DNA of 64,000 nucleotides from assembly GCF_000166195.2 (NCBI RefSeq), contig NZ_CM001403.1:7056877-7120876 (forward strand), written 5' to 3'. Below, one piece after another: positions 7,644 to 17,051 of this stretch. The notes below the pieces were generated by a model. That model was not told where the DNA came from. It worked only from the letters and a program-made list of their open reading frames with translations, and searched no databases. This DNA comes from Mucilaginibacter paludis DSM 18603. Its GTDB lineage: Bacteria > Bacteroidota > Bacteroidia > Sphingobacteriales > Sphingobacteriaceae. A program made the translations under genes and the position numbers. Position 1 is the first letter of the stretch, and each line of letters opens with the position of its first letter.

Positions 7644-8729
7644 ATGGCATTTTTAGACCATGTATTACAGCCGCCTGCATATGGATGGCAAGATGAAAAC
7701 GGCGATTTAGTAAAACCTTCCTCCAAACAAATCTGGCACGAGTTTTTTTCCCGGCTAAATGTATTTAAGGACCGTAAAAACTGGCTCGGCTTTTTTAGCT
7801 GGCTCAAAGTAATTTGCCTGGTGCCGTTTTTTTTATTATTTGTATTTAAGTTTTTTAGTGTATGGATGTTGCTCATCGCGTTTTTATACAGCATGATTAT
7901 CATGGGGACACACGGTACCATTTGGTATCACCGGTATTGCACACATGGCGCCTATAAGTTTAAAAATAACTTCTGGCGGTTTTTAACTCAAAACCTAACG
8001 CTAAAAATAATTCCCGAAGAAATTTACGTGGTGTCGCACCATGTACACCATGCCAAATCTGATCGCCCTGGAGACCCTTACAATGCCTTTGGCGGATTTT
8101 TATATTGCTTTTTGGCCGATGTGAACCACCAACCCATAGCCAAGGATTTGAGCAAGGAAGATTATAACCGCGCCGTACAACTCATGAAGCATACCGGGCT
8201 CAAAACCAATACTTATGAGCAGTACCAAAAATGGGGCTCGTTGGCTAACCCGGGCATGGCTATTTTATATTGGATAGTTAACTGGAGCTTTTGGTACCTG
8301 GCCTTTTACCTGATGGGTGGCCACGCGCTGGCCTGTACTATTTTTGGCGCCGCCGGTTTTTGGGCGGTAGGTGTGCGTACCTTTAATTACGAAGGGCACG
8401 GTAAGGGCGAAGATAAACGGCAGGATGGGGTAGATTATAGTCGCGATGATATGTCTATCAATCAACTTTGGCCGGGTTTTGTGGCTGGCGAGTGGCATAA
8501 CAATCACCACCTGTTTCCTAAAAGCGCGCGTACCGGCTTTATGCCGCACCAGGTTGATTTTGCCTGGTACTATATTAAGTTTTTAAGTATGATAGGAGGG
8601 GTGAGCTTTTACCGCGATTCTAAACAACAATTTTTAGAGCAGTATCACCAACCTTACCTGGAAAGCAAAAAAAATGCTTCTGCGTTAAATGCGGAAGTAG
8701 TTCCAAATATTTTAACTTCTGAGCCCTAA
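7644..8729 (+). CDS. Membrane fatty acid (acyl-CoA/acyl-lipid) desaturase
   Basis: A di-iron integral-membrane desaturase that introduces a cis double bond into fatty acyl chains. All three histidine boxes are present: HRYCTH (96-101), HHVHH (132-136) and HNNHH (285-289). Hydrophobic stretches at about 57-90 and in the middle of the protein (WIVNWSFWYLAFYL) give the expected membrane segments. The 361-residue length fits the delta-9-type family. The gene is monocistronic, starting after a long AT-rich region and ending at a series of terminator-like repeats. Position specificity and electron donor cannot be read from the sequence. Confidence 0.92.
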   Translation: MAFLDHVLQPPAYGWQDENGDLVKPSSKQIWHEFFSRLNVFKDRKNWLGFFSWLKVICLVPFFLLFVFKFFSVWMLLIAFLYSMIIMGTHGTIWYHRYCTHGAYKFKNNFWRFLTQNLTLKIIPEEIYVVSHHVHHAKSDRPGDPYNAFGGFLYCFLADVNHQPIAKDLSKEDYNRAVQLMKHTGLKTNTYEQYQKWGSLANPGMAILYWIVNWSFWYLAFYLMGGHALACTIFGAAGFWAVGVRTFNYEGHGKGEDKRQDGVDYSRDDMSINQLWPGFVAGEWHNNHHLFPKSARTGFMPHQVDFAWYYIKFLSMIGGVSFYRDSKQQFLEQYHQPYLESKKNASALNAEVVPNILTSEP

Positions 8730-8769
8730 AGATTTAGGAATTTATTCCTATTTATTATTATATTTATAG

Positions 8770-8870
8770 TAAACACCACATCTCGGGAATGTGGTGTTAC
8801 TTAACTAACAAACTGAACTCAATTGGAGCCCTTTTTATCAGGCTCCAATTGGGTTTTTTAATTTCTTTTC
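8770..8870 (+). terminator. Double-hairpin terminator repeat, copy 1
   Basis: The first hairpin pairs AACACCACAT with ATGTGGTGTT (8772-8798). The second pairs CAATTGGAGCC with GGCTCCAATTG (about 8819-8850) and is followed by GGGTTTTTT, a canonical intrinsic terminator 40 bp past the desaturase stop. The whole 100-bp unit recurs twice more downstream. Confidence 0.85.
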
Positions 8871-8925
8871 AGCCAAAGGTTTTCAAACATTTGCTGTTAT
8901 GCCCCGCTAACCGGTACACGTATAT

Positions 8926-9032
8926 TGGTAATAAACACCACACCTCGGGAGTGTGGTGTTACTTAACAAACAAACTAAACTCAGTTGGAGCCCTTTTTTA
9001 CCAGGTTCCAACGGGGCTATTTAATTTCTTTT
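8926..9032 (+). repeat. Double-hairpin terminator repeat, copy 2
   Basis: Repeats the copy-1 unit: ACACCACACCTCGGGAGTG hairpin, a TTACTTAACAAACAAACT linker, then GTTGGAGCC/GGTTCCAAC, with a weaker second stem and no clean T-tract. It is separated from copy 1 by about 55 bp of unrelated sequence. An open frame through the copies is an artefact of the repeat. Confidence 0.8.
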
Positions 9033-9087
9033 CGGTTATTGCGTTCTTTCGCGAGCTGCCCATCATCATAGGATGGTAACCATTTTA

Positions 9088-9193
9088 TTGGTAATAAACA
9101 CCACACCTCGGGAGTGTGGTGTTACTTAACAAACAAACTGAACTCAATTGGAACCCTTTTTACAGGTTCCAACCGGGTTATTTAAATTCTTTC
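9088..9193 (+). repeat. Double-hairpin terminator repeat, copy 3
   Basis: Third copy of the same unit, with hairpin arms ACACCACAC/GTGTGGTGT and TTGGAACC/GGTTCCAA. A fourth, strongly diverged copy (CCGCCACACCCGGGAGTGCG) lies at about 9331-9396, at the 3' end of the ammonium transporter gene. Confidence 0.8.
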
Positions 9194-9330
9194 TCCACCC
9201 ATGTCAGGGGCAAATTCTAAATTACATAACAAGATAAGTTGCTTAGGTGTTGATTGTTTGGGTGGGATAGTTTTAAACCGAAGTATTTCGCTATTGCGGA
9301 TACAGGCTCCAGCTAACACCATTAATGTGA

Positions 9331-9396
9331 TAATGAGCAACCGCCACACCCGGGAGTGCGGCGGCACTGGTTTTAAAACTAAACTAAAACTACATT
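9331..9396. repeat. Degenerate copy 4 of the double-hairpin repeat
   Basis: CCGCCACAC and GTGCGGCGG pair around CCGGGA as in the other copies, but with A/T to G/C changes on both arms that keep the pairing. The linker is altered and the second hairpin is missing. It abuts the amt stop codon. Confidence 0.55.
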
Positions 9397-9397
9397 A

Positions 9398-10705
9398 TTA
9401 AAGTTCTTCACCATGCTGGCTCATATCAAGGCCGACAACCTCGTCTTCGGCAGTTACACGCAGCGGGCTAATCAGGTCGGTAATTTTCAGTAACAACAAC
9501 GAACCGAAAAACGCGAATACCGATACCGATACCAGCGCTATTAAATGCGTAACAAACAAATGTGTTTCGCCATAAAATAAACCGTTACCAGTGGTATTAC
9601 CTGCGTTAACGTTGGTATTGGCAAATACCCCGGTTAATAGCATACCCACCATACCGCCAACACCGTGGCAAGGGAAAACATCCAGCGTATCATCAATAGA
9701 GGTGCGTGAGCGCCACATTACCACCAGGTTACTTACCACAGCTGCAACAATACCTATAATTAAAGAGCTTGATACGGTAACGAAACCGGCTGCCGGTGTA
9801 ACGGCTACCAAACCAACTACGGCGCCTATACAGGCATTCATAACAGATGGTTTTTTGCCTAACAGGATATCAAAAAACACCCACGACATAGCTGCCGCCG
9901 CCGATGCTGTTGTTGTTGTTGCCAGCGCGGTAGCCGCTAGCGGGCCTGCGCCCAAAGCCGACCCTGCATTAAAACCAAACCAGCCAAACCATAGTAAACC
10001 TGTACCCAATAATACATAGCTGATACGGGCTGGCGCGTGTACGGGCTCGTTCCGTTGTTTAAGGTATAAGGCCGAAGCAAGGGCTGCCCAACCTGCAGAC
10101 ATGTGTACAACTGTGCCGCCGGCAAAATCTAATACCCCTAATTTAAACATGATACCATCCGGGTGCCAGGTAGAGTGCGCAAGCGGCGCGTAAATGATCA
10201 CGATAAACAGGCAGATAAAAATCAGGTACGAGTTAAAGCGGATACGCTCGGCAAAAGCGCCGGTTATCAGTGCCGGGGTAATTACCGCAAATTTAAGCTG
10301 GAACATGGCAAACAATACCAAAGGTACGGTAGGGGCCAGTTTCCAGGTAGCGTTGCCCAGCATGCCCTTCATCATGAAAAATGTAGCAGGGTTACCTATG
10401 ATGCCGCCTATAGAATCGCCGAAGGCTAAACTAAAACCGAACACAACCCAGATAACAGTAATTACGCCCATGCAGATAAAGCTCTGCATCATGGTTGATA
10501 GTACGTTTTTTTTGTTAACCATGCCACCGTAAAAAAAGGCCAGGCCCGGTGTCATGATCAATACAAGTGCGGTAGAAGTTAATAACCAGGCCGTATCGCC
10601 GGTATCTATTTTGTTGGTGGCGATGTTAACCGTTTCGGCCGACGGAAAAATGAGTGCAAGTATCACTACAATAACGAGTAACGCAAAGGGTATGATTTTT
10701 TTCAT
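9398..10705 (-). CDS. amt: Ammonium transporter (Amt family)
   Basis: An integral membrane ammonia/ammonium channel. The start is placed at the ATG at 10703-10705 (435 residues), giving MKKIIPFALLVIVVILALIF as a signal or first segment; the frame is open a little further upstream without a better start. Family signatures are TALVLIMTPGLAFFYGGMV, LDFAGGTVVHMSAGWAALA and LLWFGWFGFNAGS, and the pore histidine in DVFPCHGVGGMVGML. About eleven transmembrane segments can be traced. No adjacent PII (glnK) gene is present, although one often accompanies amt. The gene is converged upon by the desaturase. Confidence 0.95.
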   Translation of the reverse strand: MKKIIPFALLVIVVILALIFPSAETVNIATNKIDTGDTAWLLTSTALVLIMTPGLAFFYGGMVNKKNVLSTMMQSFICMGVITVIWVVFGFSLAFGDSIGGIIGNPATFFMMKGMLGNATWKLAPTVPLVLFAMFQLKFAVITPALITGAFAERIRFNSYLIFICLFIVIIYAPLAHSTWHPDGIMFKLGVLDFAGGTVVHMSAGWAALASALYLKQRNEPVHAPARISYVLLGTGLLWFGWFGFNAGSALGAGPLAATALATTTTASAAAAMSWVFFDILLGKKPSVMNACIGAVVGLVAVTPAAGFVTVSSSLIIGIVAAVVSNLVVMWRSRTSIDDTLDVFPCHGVGGMVGMLLTGVFANTNVNAGNTTGNGLFYGETHLFVTHLIALVSVSVFAFFGSLLLLKITDLISPLRVTAEDEVVGLDMSQHGEEL

Positions 10706-10863
10706 GATAAGGAAATCAGTAATAATGAGTTTGATCAATGTTTGGTAAAAGCGCAATTAGCCCTTTAGGCTGCAAGGCCGTATAAATGCAATACACAGCC
10801 ATTAGTTTACGCAACGTTTTGGGCAGGTATTGTTAACTTAAATAAGTACGATTGATCAAATAA

Positions 10864-11226
10864 TCACCAAAAGGCATGAAAAGGAAAGAGGAGCAGTCTG
10901 CGGAAGCGGGAAAAGCCCTCAACGCTGCCGCCGGGAATATGTTTTAAGCTGCGAATACCCGCGAACATGTTTGGGTTTAAAACAAACGCGAGCTTTACGA
11001 AATTTGCGGGTTTATAATTTTGCGAACTAATCCGCGCAACGCTGCCTTGATTTAATAACAAATCAATAACGCTATTGCCGCTTTTTGGAGTGGTTGCACT
11101 TACAGTGGTATGCTTAACGGCGTGCTTTACCCTGCTTACATGGCTCAAATCAACCGTGGTGCTCTTCGCACCCAGGCCCATTGCCAGTAAAAGGAATAAA
11201 GTAGATCTTAAAAATCTTTTAAGCAT
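10864..11226 (-). CDS. Small secreted protein of unknown function
   Basis: A 120-residue frame with a credible signal peptide (MLKRFLRSTLFLLLAMGLGAKS). The remainder has no recognised domain; a basic, aromatic tail (RFRRLLLFPFHAFW) is notable. It stands alone, upstream of amt on the same strand with a 158-bp gap. It could be a real small exported protein or a chance frame; the signal sequence favours the former. Confidence 0.5.
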   Translation of the reverse strand: MLKRFLRSTLFLLLAMGLGAKSTTVDLSHVSRVKHAVKHTTVSATTPKSGNSVIDLLLNQGSVARISSQNYKPANFVKLAFVLNPNMFAGIRSLKHIPGGSVEGFSRFRRLLLFPFHAFW

Positions 11227-11744
11227 GCCTAAATATAGGAATTATTTAAATAAGTACTATAGAATTTATCAATTTACTTGATAATTGTGGCTAAAGTTAA
11301 CTTTTGTTATAATCTTTTTAAAAAATAAATTCAAATTTTAGCTAAATATCGATGCTGGGATGAAATTGTTGACTAAAAAAATTAAATGATGGCTATTGAT
11401 ATAGATAAACCTGGGATAGTTATACTATTTCTAACTTAAACCGGGGAATTAAACTAATGTATAGCTTGTTTTGTATTTTTTAGTTATTTAAAATACAGCT
11501 TTAACTCCTTAGTCTAATATCAAAGCTTCGATATAGCCTTTTGTTAAAAAATGTTAAACCTTTTTTTTAGTAAAGGTAAAAACACTACGGTTGTTACCTT
11601 TGGCGTTTATGATATGATAAAAAGGATAAACCATTGCTAATTTTATTCAGATTCGGATACTTTATATTTTAGACATATCTTTGCAGTTGATTATAACGAT
11701 CTGTTTCAAACGGACATGGTTTAATTCTTATTAATTTAATTGTT
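11227..11744. other. AT-rich intergenic region upstream of tatA
   Basis: About 520 bp between divergent genes, very AT-rich. Apart from the tatA promoter near its right end, I see no gene, repeat family or structured RNA. Confidence 0.5.
11652..11683 (+). promoter_or_regulatory. Probable tatA promoter
   Basis: TATCTTTG at 11676-11683 matches the Bacteroidota -7 consensus TAnnTTTG exactly, and a TTCG (11652-11655) sits at the -33 spacing. The start would fall near 11690, leaving a leader of about 55 bases before tatA. Confidence 0.55.
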
Positions 11745-12062
11745 ATGTTAAGTTCAACATTATTATTTCTGAGCGCTCCAGATATTACCATCATCCTGGT
11801 GGTGGCCCTTGTGTTATTTGGCGGAAAAAAGCTTCCTGAACTGGCCCGCGGCCTCGGTCAGGGAATTCGTGAGTTTAAAGATGCCACCGAAGGTGTTAAA
11901 ACCGATATCCAGAATCAGGTGAACAAAGAACCCGTAAACCCAGCGCCACCTGCTGCGCCTGTAAACCCGGTTCCGCCCGTTACGCCTGTACAAAAAAGCG
12001 ATTTGCCGGAATATACGCCTGTTAACGATGTGCGCCAGACGCCCCCGCCAACAAAAGAATAA
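11745..12062 (+). CDS. tatA: Sec-independent (Tat) translocase protein TatA/E family
   Basis: A 105-residue protein with the TatA architecture: a single N-terminal membrane helix (ITIILVVALVLFGGKKLPEL), an amphipathic helix with the GKKLPELARGLGQGIREFKD signature, then an unstructured tail. The tail is unusually rich in proline and valine (PAPPAAPVNPVPPVTP). It forms the pore of the twin-arginine export system; TatC is not in the window. The DUF2723 gene follows after 51 bp and is probably co-transcribed. Confidence 0.93.
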   Translation: MLSSTLLFLSAPDITIILVVALVLFGGKKLPELARGLGQGIREFKDATEGVKTDIQNQVNKEPVNPAPPAAPVNPVPPVTPVQKSDLPEYTPVNDVRQTPPPTKE

Positions 12063-12113
12063 TTATACCCATATAAACCTACACATGATATTTTTTATTT
12101 CCTGAAAAGAGCC

Positions 12114-15100
12114 ATGCAATACAACAGACTAAATAATCTATTGGGCTGGCTTTGCTTTGTCATAGCGGCAGTTACCTACACCTTAACCTTAGAGCCATCA
12201 GTAAGTTTCTGGGATTGCGGCGAGTTTATCTCCTGCGCTTTCAGATTACAGGTATCACACCAGCCAGGCTACCCTTTATTTGCCATGATAGAAAAGGCTT
12301 TCTCCTTACTCTCATTCGGCAATAATGCAAAAGTGCCTTTTTACACTAACTTCGGCACAGCCTTAACCAGCTCGGCTACCGTGATGTTCCTTTTCTGGAC
12401 CATTACCGCCATGGCTAAAAAATTAATGGCTAAAACCAACGATGTGATGGATCAGTCGCGTACTATCCTCATCATGGGTGCCGGTTTGGTAGGGGCGCTG
12501 GCCTTTGCTTTCTCTGATACTTTTTGGTTTTCGGCTGTTGAAACCATCGTATGGTCAACTTCAACTTTGTGTACCGCCGTTGTTTTTTGGGGAATATTAA
12601 AATGGGATGCGCATGCTGATGAGCCCGGCGCCGACAGATGGATCGTTTTTATCGCCTATGTAATGGGCTTATCTATCGGTATCCACCTGCTTAACTTAGT
12701 TACCATACCGGCTATAGCGTTGGTATACTACTTCCGCCGTGGTAAGCTGATCGATCCTAAAAACACCATCATCGCTATTTTAACAGGTGTGGGTATATTA
12801 CTGTTTGTACAGTTCGGTATCATCCAATACACTGTTAAATTTGCCGCCTATTTTGATCTGTTTTTTGTGAATACATTGAAAATGGGATTTGGTACCGGTG
12901 CCCTGGCCTTCTTTATCATTTTGATAGGCGCAATTGTGTACGGCATCATCTATACCACACGCCACAATATGCCGCGGTTAAACATGGCTTTTATATGTGT
13001 GGCCTTTATCTATTTAGGTTACAGCTCTTTTGCCTATATCCCTATCCGCGCCACTGCCGATCCGAACTTAAATAACACCGACCCTAATAACGCCTTTGCC
13101 TTATTAAGTTATTTAAACCGCGACCAGTACGGCGACAGGCCGCTTATTTACGGCCAATACTTCGACTCCAAACAGGCTGACTTAAGCGCCGAAGAGATTA
13201 CGGCGTTAAAAAACAGCGGTAGCATTGTTTACCGTAAAGGCAAAACCCAGTACGAAGAGGCCAGCAGGAAATATTCTATTCCGTACGAAAGGAATACACT
13301 GCTGCCCCGCATCTACGACCAGGAAGGCGATCACCCGCAGTTTTATAAAGACTGGCTGCACATCGCCGAGGGACAGAATGCGTCGTTTGTAGATAACATT
13401 AAGTTTTTGTTCAGCTGGCAAATCTACCAGATGTATGTCCGCTACTTTTTGTGGAACTATGTTGGCCGTTACAATGATATGGACGGACAAAGCAATATAG
13501 CAGGTATTGATGGTAACTGGACTTCGGGTTTTTTTGATAGCTCCAAAAATTTGCCTAAATCAATATTAGAAAACAAAAACTATGCGCCTTTATATGCACT
13601 GCCGTTTTTAATTGGCGTATTTGGCGCGGTATACCATTTCCGCCGAAACAGACGGAACGCCCTGGTGGTAACACTGCTGTTCTTTTTTACCGGCTTAGCC
13701 ATTATATTATACGTTAACCAGCCGCCATTGCAGCCGCGCGAGCGCGATTACTCTTACGTAAGTTCGTTCTATGCGTTTGCCATCTGGATTGGTTTGGGCG
13801 TTATTGCCGTGGCCGATGTGTTGCGTAAAAAGCTGAGCCCACAAGTATCGGGATTAATTGCAGCCGGTGCATGTTTACTGGCGGCGCCTGTATTGATGGC
13901 CAAGCAGGAGTGGAGAGGTCATGACCGGTCGACCAAGTGGACGCCGCACGATATGGCGTACAATTACTTAATTTCGTGCGCACCCAACGCTATCCTTTTT
14001 ACCTACGGCGATAATGATACCTATTCGTTATGGTATGATCAGGAGGTGGAAGGCATCAGGCCCGATGTACGTATCGTTAACCTGAGCTTATTGGGTACCG
14101 ATTGGTATATCCGTGGCATGAAACATAAAATGAATGCTTCTGAGCCGTTGCCCATCACTATGCCCGACGAGAAGTTTCAGTTAGGTGTACGCGATGTGAT
14201 CTACTATAACGACTCCAAGATTCCAGGATCTGTTGAGTTGAAAGAAGTATTTGATTTTATAACATCCGACGATAGCCGCGCCAAGGTTGAATACCAAAGC
14301 GGCGAAACCATGAACTATCTGCCTACTAAAAACTTTAAAATCAGCATCAATCCTGATGATGTTATTAAAAATGGCGTGGTTCCGGCAGATCAACGGGATA
14401 AGATAGCCCCGGTAATGGATTGGAAATATACATCCAATTATGTAACCAAGGATAACCTGGCCATGCTGGATATATTGGCCCACAATAACTGGAAACGCCC
14501 GGTTTATTTTGCCATCACCGTAGGTAACGAAAACATGATAGGCCTGCAGCCTTATTTATATAAGGAAGGTTTTGCTTATCATTTGATGCCTTTAAAAGTT
14601 GATACAGCCGCAAAAGATCAGGATAAAACCAATACTTTGGTGATGTACCATAACGTAATGGAGAAATTTAAATGGGGTAACATGAAGAACGCCAGTTACC
14701 TGGATCACGAATCGACCAATATGTTCTACCCGGTTATTTTATCGCTGTTTGTTAACCTGTCGCAAAATTTAATGGCCGAAGGGCATACAGACCTTGCAGC
14801 TAACACACTTCATAAATATGTTGATGTAATGCCTGATATTTATCCGGACATTACCGTTGCCCTGCGTAAAAACTACCTGGCACAGATGCTTTATGAAGTT
14901 AATGACGTTGCCGCTGCCAACAAAATGCTGAACAGCATTGACGATTATGTGGTTGACCAGTTAAATTACGACTACAGGTTATTAGAGAAAAATAGCGGGG
15001 GCATCAACGGGCAAGAAATACAATACGGTGTTTCGTTGATCAACTCGATGGTGAATACCACTAAACAATACCATCAAACTGCGCTAAGCGCAAAATTTGC

Positions 15101-15152
15101 TGCACAGTTAAAAGATTACGAAAGTAAATTTGCCGGAATAATAGGGCACTAA
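12114..15152 (+). CDS. DUF2723 family polytopic membrane protein (GT-C-like)
   Basis: A 1012-residue membrane protein typical of Bacteroidota. The N-terminal DUF2723 part contains TLEPSVSFWDCGEFISCAF, with acidic residues in the first periplasmic loop as in GT-C glycosyltransferases that use lipid-linked sugars. About 12 membrane segments follow up to residue 590. A soluble region continues from about 600 (TYGDNDTYSLWYDQEVEGIRP), and the tail (about 870-1012) is helical and TPR-like. Protein O-glycosylation or another lipid-sugar transfer is plausible, but the function is not established here. Confidence 0.88.
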   Translation: MQYNRLNNLLGWLCFVIAAVTYTLTLEPSVSFWDCGEFISCAFRLQVSHQPGYPLFAMIEKAFSLLSFGNNAKVPFYTNFGTALTSSATVMFLFWTITAMAKKLMAKTNDVMDQSRTILIMGAGLVGALAFAFSDTFWFSAVETIVWSTSTLCTAVVFWGILKWDAHADEPGADRWIVFIAYVMGLSIGIHLLNLVTIPAIALVYYFRRGKLIDPKNTIIAILTGVGILLFVQFGIIQYTVKFAAYFDLFFVNTLKMGFGTGALAFFIILIGAIVYGIIYTTRHNMPRLNMAFICVAFIYLGYSSFAYIPIRATADPNLNNTDPNNAFALLSYLNRDQYGDRPLIYGQYFDSKQADLSAEEITALKNSGSIVYRKGKTQYEEASRKYSIPYERNTLLPRIYDQEGDHPQFYKDWLHIAEGQNASFVDNIKFLFSWQIYQMYVRYFLWNYVGRYNDMDGQSNIAGIDGNWTSGFFDSSKNLPKSILENKNYAPLYALPFLIGVFGAVYHFRRNRRNALVVTLLFFFTGLAIILYVNQPPLQPRERDYSYVSSFYAFAIWIGLGVIAVADVLRKKLSPQVSGLIAAGACLLAAPVLMAKQEWRGHDRSTKWTPHDMAYNYLISCAPNAILFTYGDNDTYSLWYDQEVEGIRPDVRIVNLSLLGTDWYIRGMKHKMNASEPLPITMPDEKFQLGVRDVIYYNDSKIPGSVELKEVFDFITSDDSRAKVEYQSGETMNYLPTKNFKISINPDDVIKNGVVPADQRDKIAPVMDWKYTSNYVTKDNLAMLDILAHNNWKRPVYFAITVGNENMIGLQPYLYKEGFAYHLMPLKVDTAAKDQDKTNTLVMYHNVMEKFKWGNMKNASYLDHESTNMFYPVILSLFVNLSQNLMAEGHTDLAANTLHKYVDVMPDIYPDITVALRKNYLAQMLYEVNDVAAANKMLNSIDDYVVDQLNYDYRLLEKNSGGINGQEIQYGVSLINSMVNTTKQYHQTALSAKFAAQLKDYESKFAGIIGH

Positions 15153-15173
15153 TTGATTTACTTGATATAAACT

Positions 15174-15201
15174 AAGGCCGGGCTAATACCTGGCCTTTTT
15201 T
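15174..15201 (+). terminator. Intrinsic terminator after the DUF2723 gene
   Basis: AAGGCCGGG and CCTGGCCTT pair as a nine-base stem with one G-T pair around CTAATA, followed by TTTTTATTT, 22 bp past the stop codon. Confidence 0.85.
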
Positions 15202-15371
15202 ATTTAGCGGTTTACTAAACCTGTGGCTTGCCTTGCGGCGAATCTCCGATGCTACGGCAAGTGTCCCCGCTTGTGGCCATAGCAGTATGTTATGAGGTAT
15301 GTGGTGTGAATTGATCGGTAAGCGTAGCTTGCTTAATCTACAAGCGAGGCTTGCAGTAAGGCGCTGCCCCA

Positions 15372-15776
15372 CTACTGCAAAGGATTCTTATAAAGCTTTA
15401 CATAAATGTTTAGCTTAATTGAATCACTTCTGTTTACTTTGATTTTTTGTGTTTCGAAAGTCTGATAGGGGATACCAATGGCTTCAAAATGATAAGTTTC
15501 CGGTTGTAAGGTTAAAGAAAACTTACCTTCGGCGTCTGTTTTGCTCATAACTTTGCCATCAACTCTAATCGCTCCTGTGGTTTTTAAAGCAACTGTCGTT
15601 CCATATTCATAAATTTTTCCGGTCACCACAGGATCGGCATTCGATGTGCTCTTGATAATTGAATATGTAGAAGAACCATTCGAGTTTCTGTACATATTTT
15701 GTTTCAGAGAGCAGGAACAAAACAGCATGAAGGCTGTAAATAATGAATTGTAAAAATATTTTGGGGTGTGTTTCAT
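15372..15776 (-). CDS. Small lipoprotein with a carboxypeptidase-regulatory-like domain
   Basis: A 134-residue exported protein. The N-terminus (MKHTPKYFYNSLFTAFMLFCSCS) is a signal sequence with a possible lipobox cysteine at LFC or CSC. Residues about 50-130 form a beta-sandwich of the CarboxypepD_reg type (VVTGKIYEYGTTVALKTTGA, TDAEGKFSLTLQPETYHFEAIG), as found at the front of TonB receptors but here alone. It is a single gene between a terminator and a repeat-rich region. No partner is evident. Confidence 0.75.
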   Translation of the reverse strand: MKHTPKYFYNSLFTAFMLFCSCSLKQNMYRNSNGSSTYSIIKSTSNADPVVTGKIYEYGTTVALKTTGAIRVDGKVMSKTDAEGKFSLTLQPETYHFEAIGIPYQTFETQKIKVNRSDSIKLNIYVKLYKNPLQ

Positions 15777-16149
15777 ATTAAATAAAGTGTCTATGACGTT
15801 TTGTATGGGTACTAAAAATACAATTTGTGAGTGATAGGCTAAGCCAATATTTTACTAATGATATTTTTCGTGAAGTTCCACTACTGTTTTAAGATCTTAT
15901 TTTTAATTTAGCCATTGATTATCAATGTTATATGTCTTTATAAGTAACGAGCCTATCCAGCCGAAAAAAATAGCAATGGCGTTTTGAACCTCAATGACCT
16001 TCTCTGGTGCAGAAAGATAGTGCGTAAAAGCCTGACTGCACGCCTGGCCGGGTGTTGGCCTGTGGGCGGAAGGATCGTGCAGTCCAAAGCCTCCTCTAAA
16101 CAGCGTAAGCTCTCATGCATACAAAAAAACAAACACAGTGCATAATCTC

Positions 16150-16495
16150 CTCGGTAGGGGAGACTTTTTAAGCCCTCCCTACCGTGTAACCACATCTTTT
16201 AGGTATCATTAAAAATACTCCCGGAGGAGTAAAAGGCCGGTAGAAATGATCAATCAAAAAACGTTTAGTGCCCGTAGGTACGCTACCATTAGTTAAGCAG
16301 TTCAGGCAGGTTGCAGAGTTCGTCGCACGGTGAACACACCCCTGCAGCCGCAATGCCAAACCCGCCCCCTCTCAAGAGGGGATCTGAATAAATTCACTCA
16401 TTATCAATGCAATATGAAAAAAAAGCGGCGGACCGTGCGATTCCCCTCTTGAGAGGGGCGGAGGGGTGTGTTCTATGCGAGCGATTATAAAGCGC
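16150..16495 (-). repeat. Interspersed repeat family A, reversed full-length copy
   Basis: On the minus strand it begins ATAATCGCTCGCATAGAACA, continues through the CCCCTCTCAAGAGGGG palindrome and a second CCCCTCTTGAGAGGGG, then TGCGACGAACTCTGCAACC and GCGTACCTACGGGC. It ends near AAGATGTGGTTACACGGTAG. The same order is seen at 38236-38556 (plus strand), so the unit is about 330 bp long and non-coding. Confidence 0.75.
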
Positions 16496-16981
16496 AGAAA
16501 TTTTGTATTATAATATCCTGTTTGTTAGCGTATTATTGGCTTGGTGTGAATAGATCATCAACTTGTAAGCAATCAATTTTAACTTAATGATATTGGTCGT
16601 AGGTACGACACATATCGACCGTATGCTGCTCCATTTTTTTTGAATTGCGCTTATAAAAAGTGAAGAAGTAGCGTACCCGACGGCACGAAAACCCCATTTC
16701 GCCAATGTTCTACAAAGCTTCAACCCCGATGGGTTTTACTTAAAAAGATGTGGGTACACGGTAGCCTACCGGGGAGGGTTGGGTGGGGCTTCTTCACGCG
16801 GCGATTGAGCATGCCGATAATCTAAATTAAGAATACTGATCATCAGATCAAAGATAGCACATTGATAATCAGCGCACCAGATATGATGCATACTTACAGC
16901 TTTTAAAAGGTCCCTCCTCCCGTCGGGATGGCATGATGGAGAGAATTCGGATTTGTACAAACAAAATCCATATTCTATTTG

Positions 16982-16989
16982 TAGTTTTG
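16982..16989 (+). promoter_or_regulatory. -7 promoter box upstream of the RemB-like pair
   Basis: TAGTTTTG is an exact TAnnTTTG match, 62 bp before the start at 17052. No good -33 element is present at the usual spacing; the nearest TTTG is 26 bp away. The presumed leader contains a GCAAAGC/GCTTTGC stem. Confidence 0.4.
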
Positions 16990-17051
16990 CAGCAAAGCCG
17001 GAAAATGCTTTGCCGGTTTGCAATATGTTTTTGCCCACTTAATGTTCTTTC

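Larger units (their letters stand above)
15777..17051. other. Repeat-rich intergenic kilobase
   Basis: About 1.27 kb with no credible gene. It holds a reversed fragment of repeat family B (16015-16095), a reversed family A element (about 16150-16495), a direct 3' fragment of family A (about 16600-16780), and another reversed family B fragment (16795-16875). The final 100 bp are unique and carry the promoter of the RemB-like genes. Confidence 0.7.

Noticed and set aside
8789..9079. A 96-codon plus-strand frame after the desaturase
   Set aside because: It runs through two copies of the terminator repeat, and the translated repeat units recur (WCYLTNKLNS twice); no start context.
9398..10705. 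Search for a PII (glnK) gene linked to amt
   Set aside because: No such frame exists on either strand next to the transporter.
15172..15372. A 66-codon minus-strand frame
   Set aside because: Overlaps the terminator of the DUF2723 gene and has no coding features.
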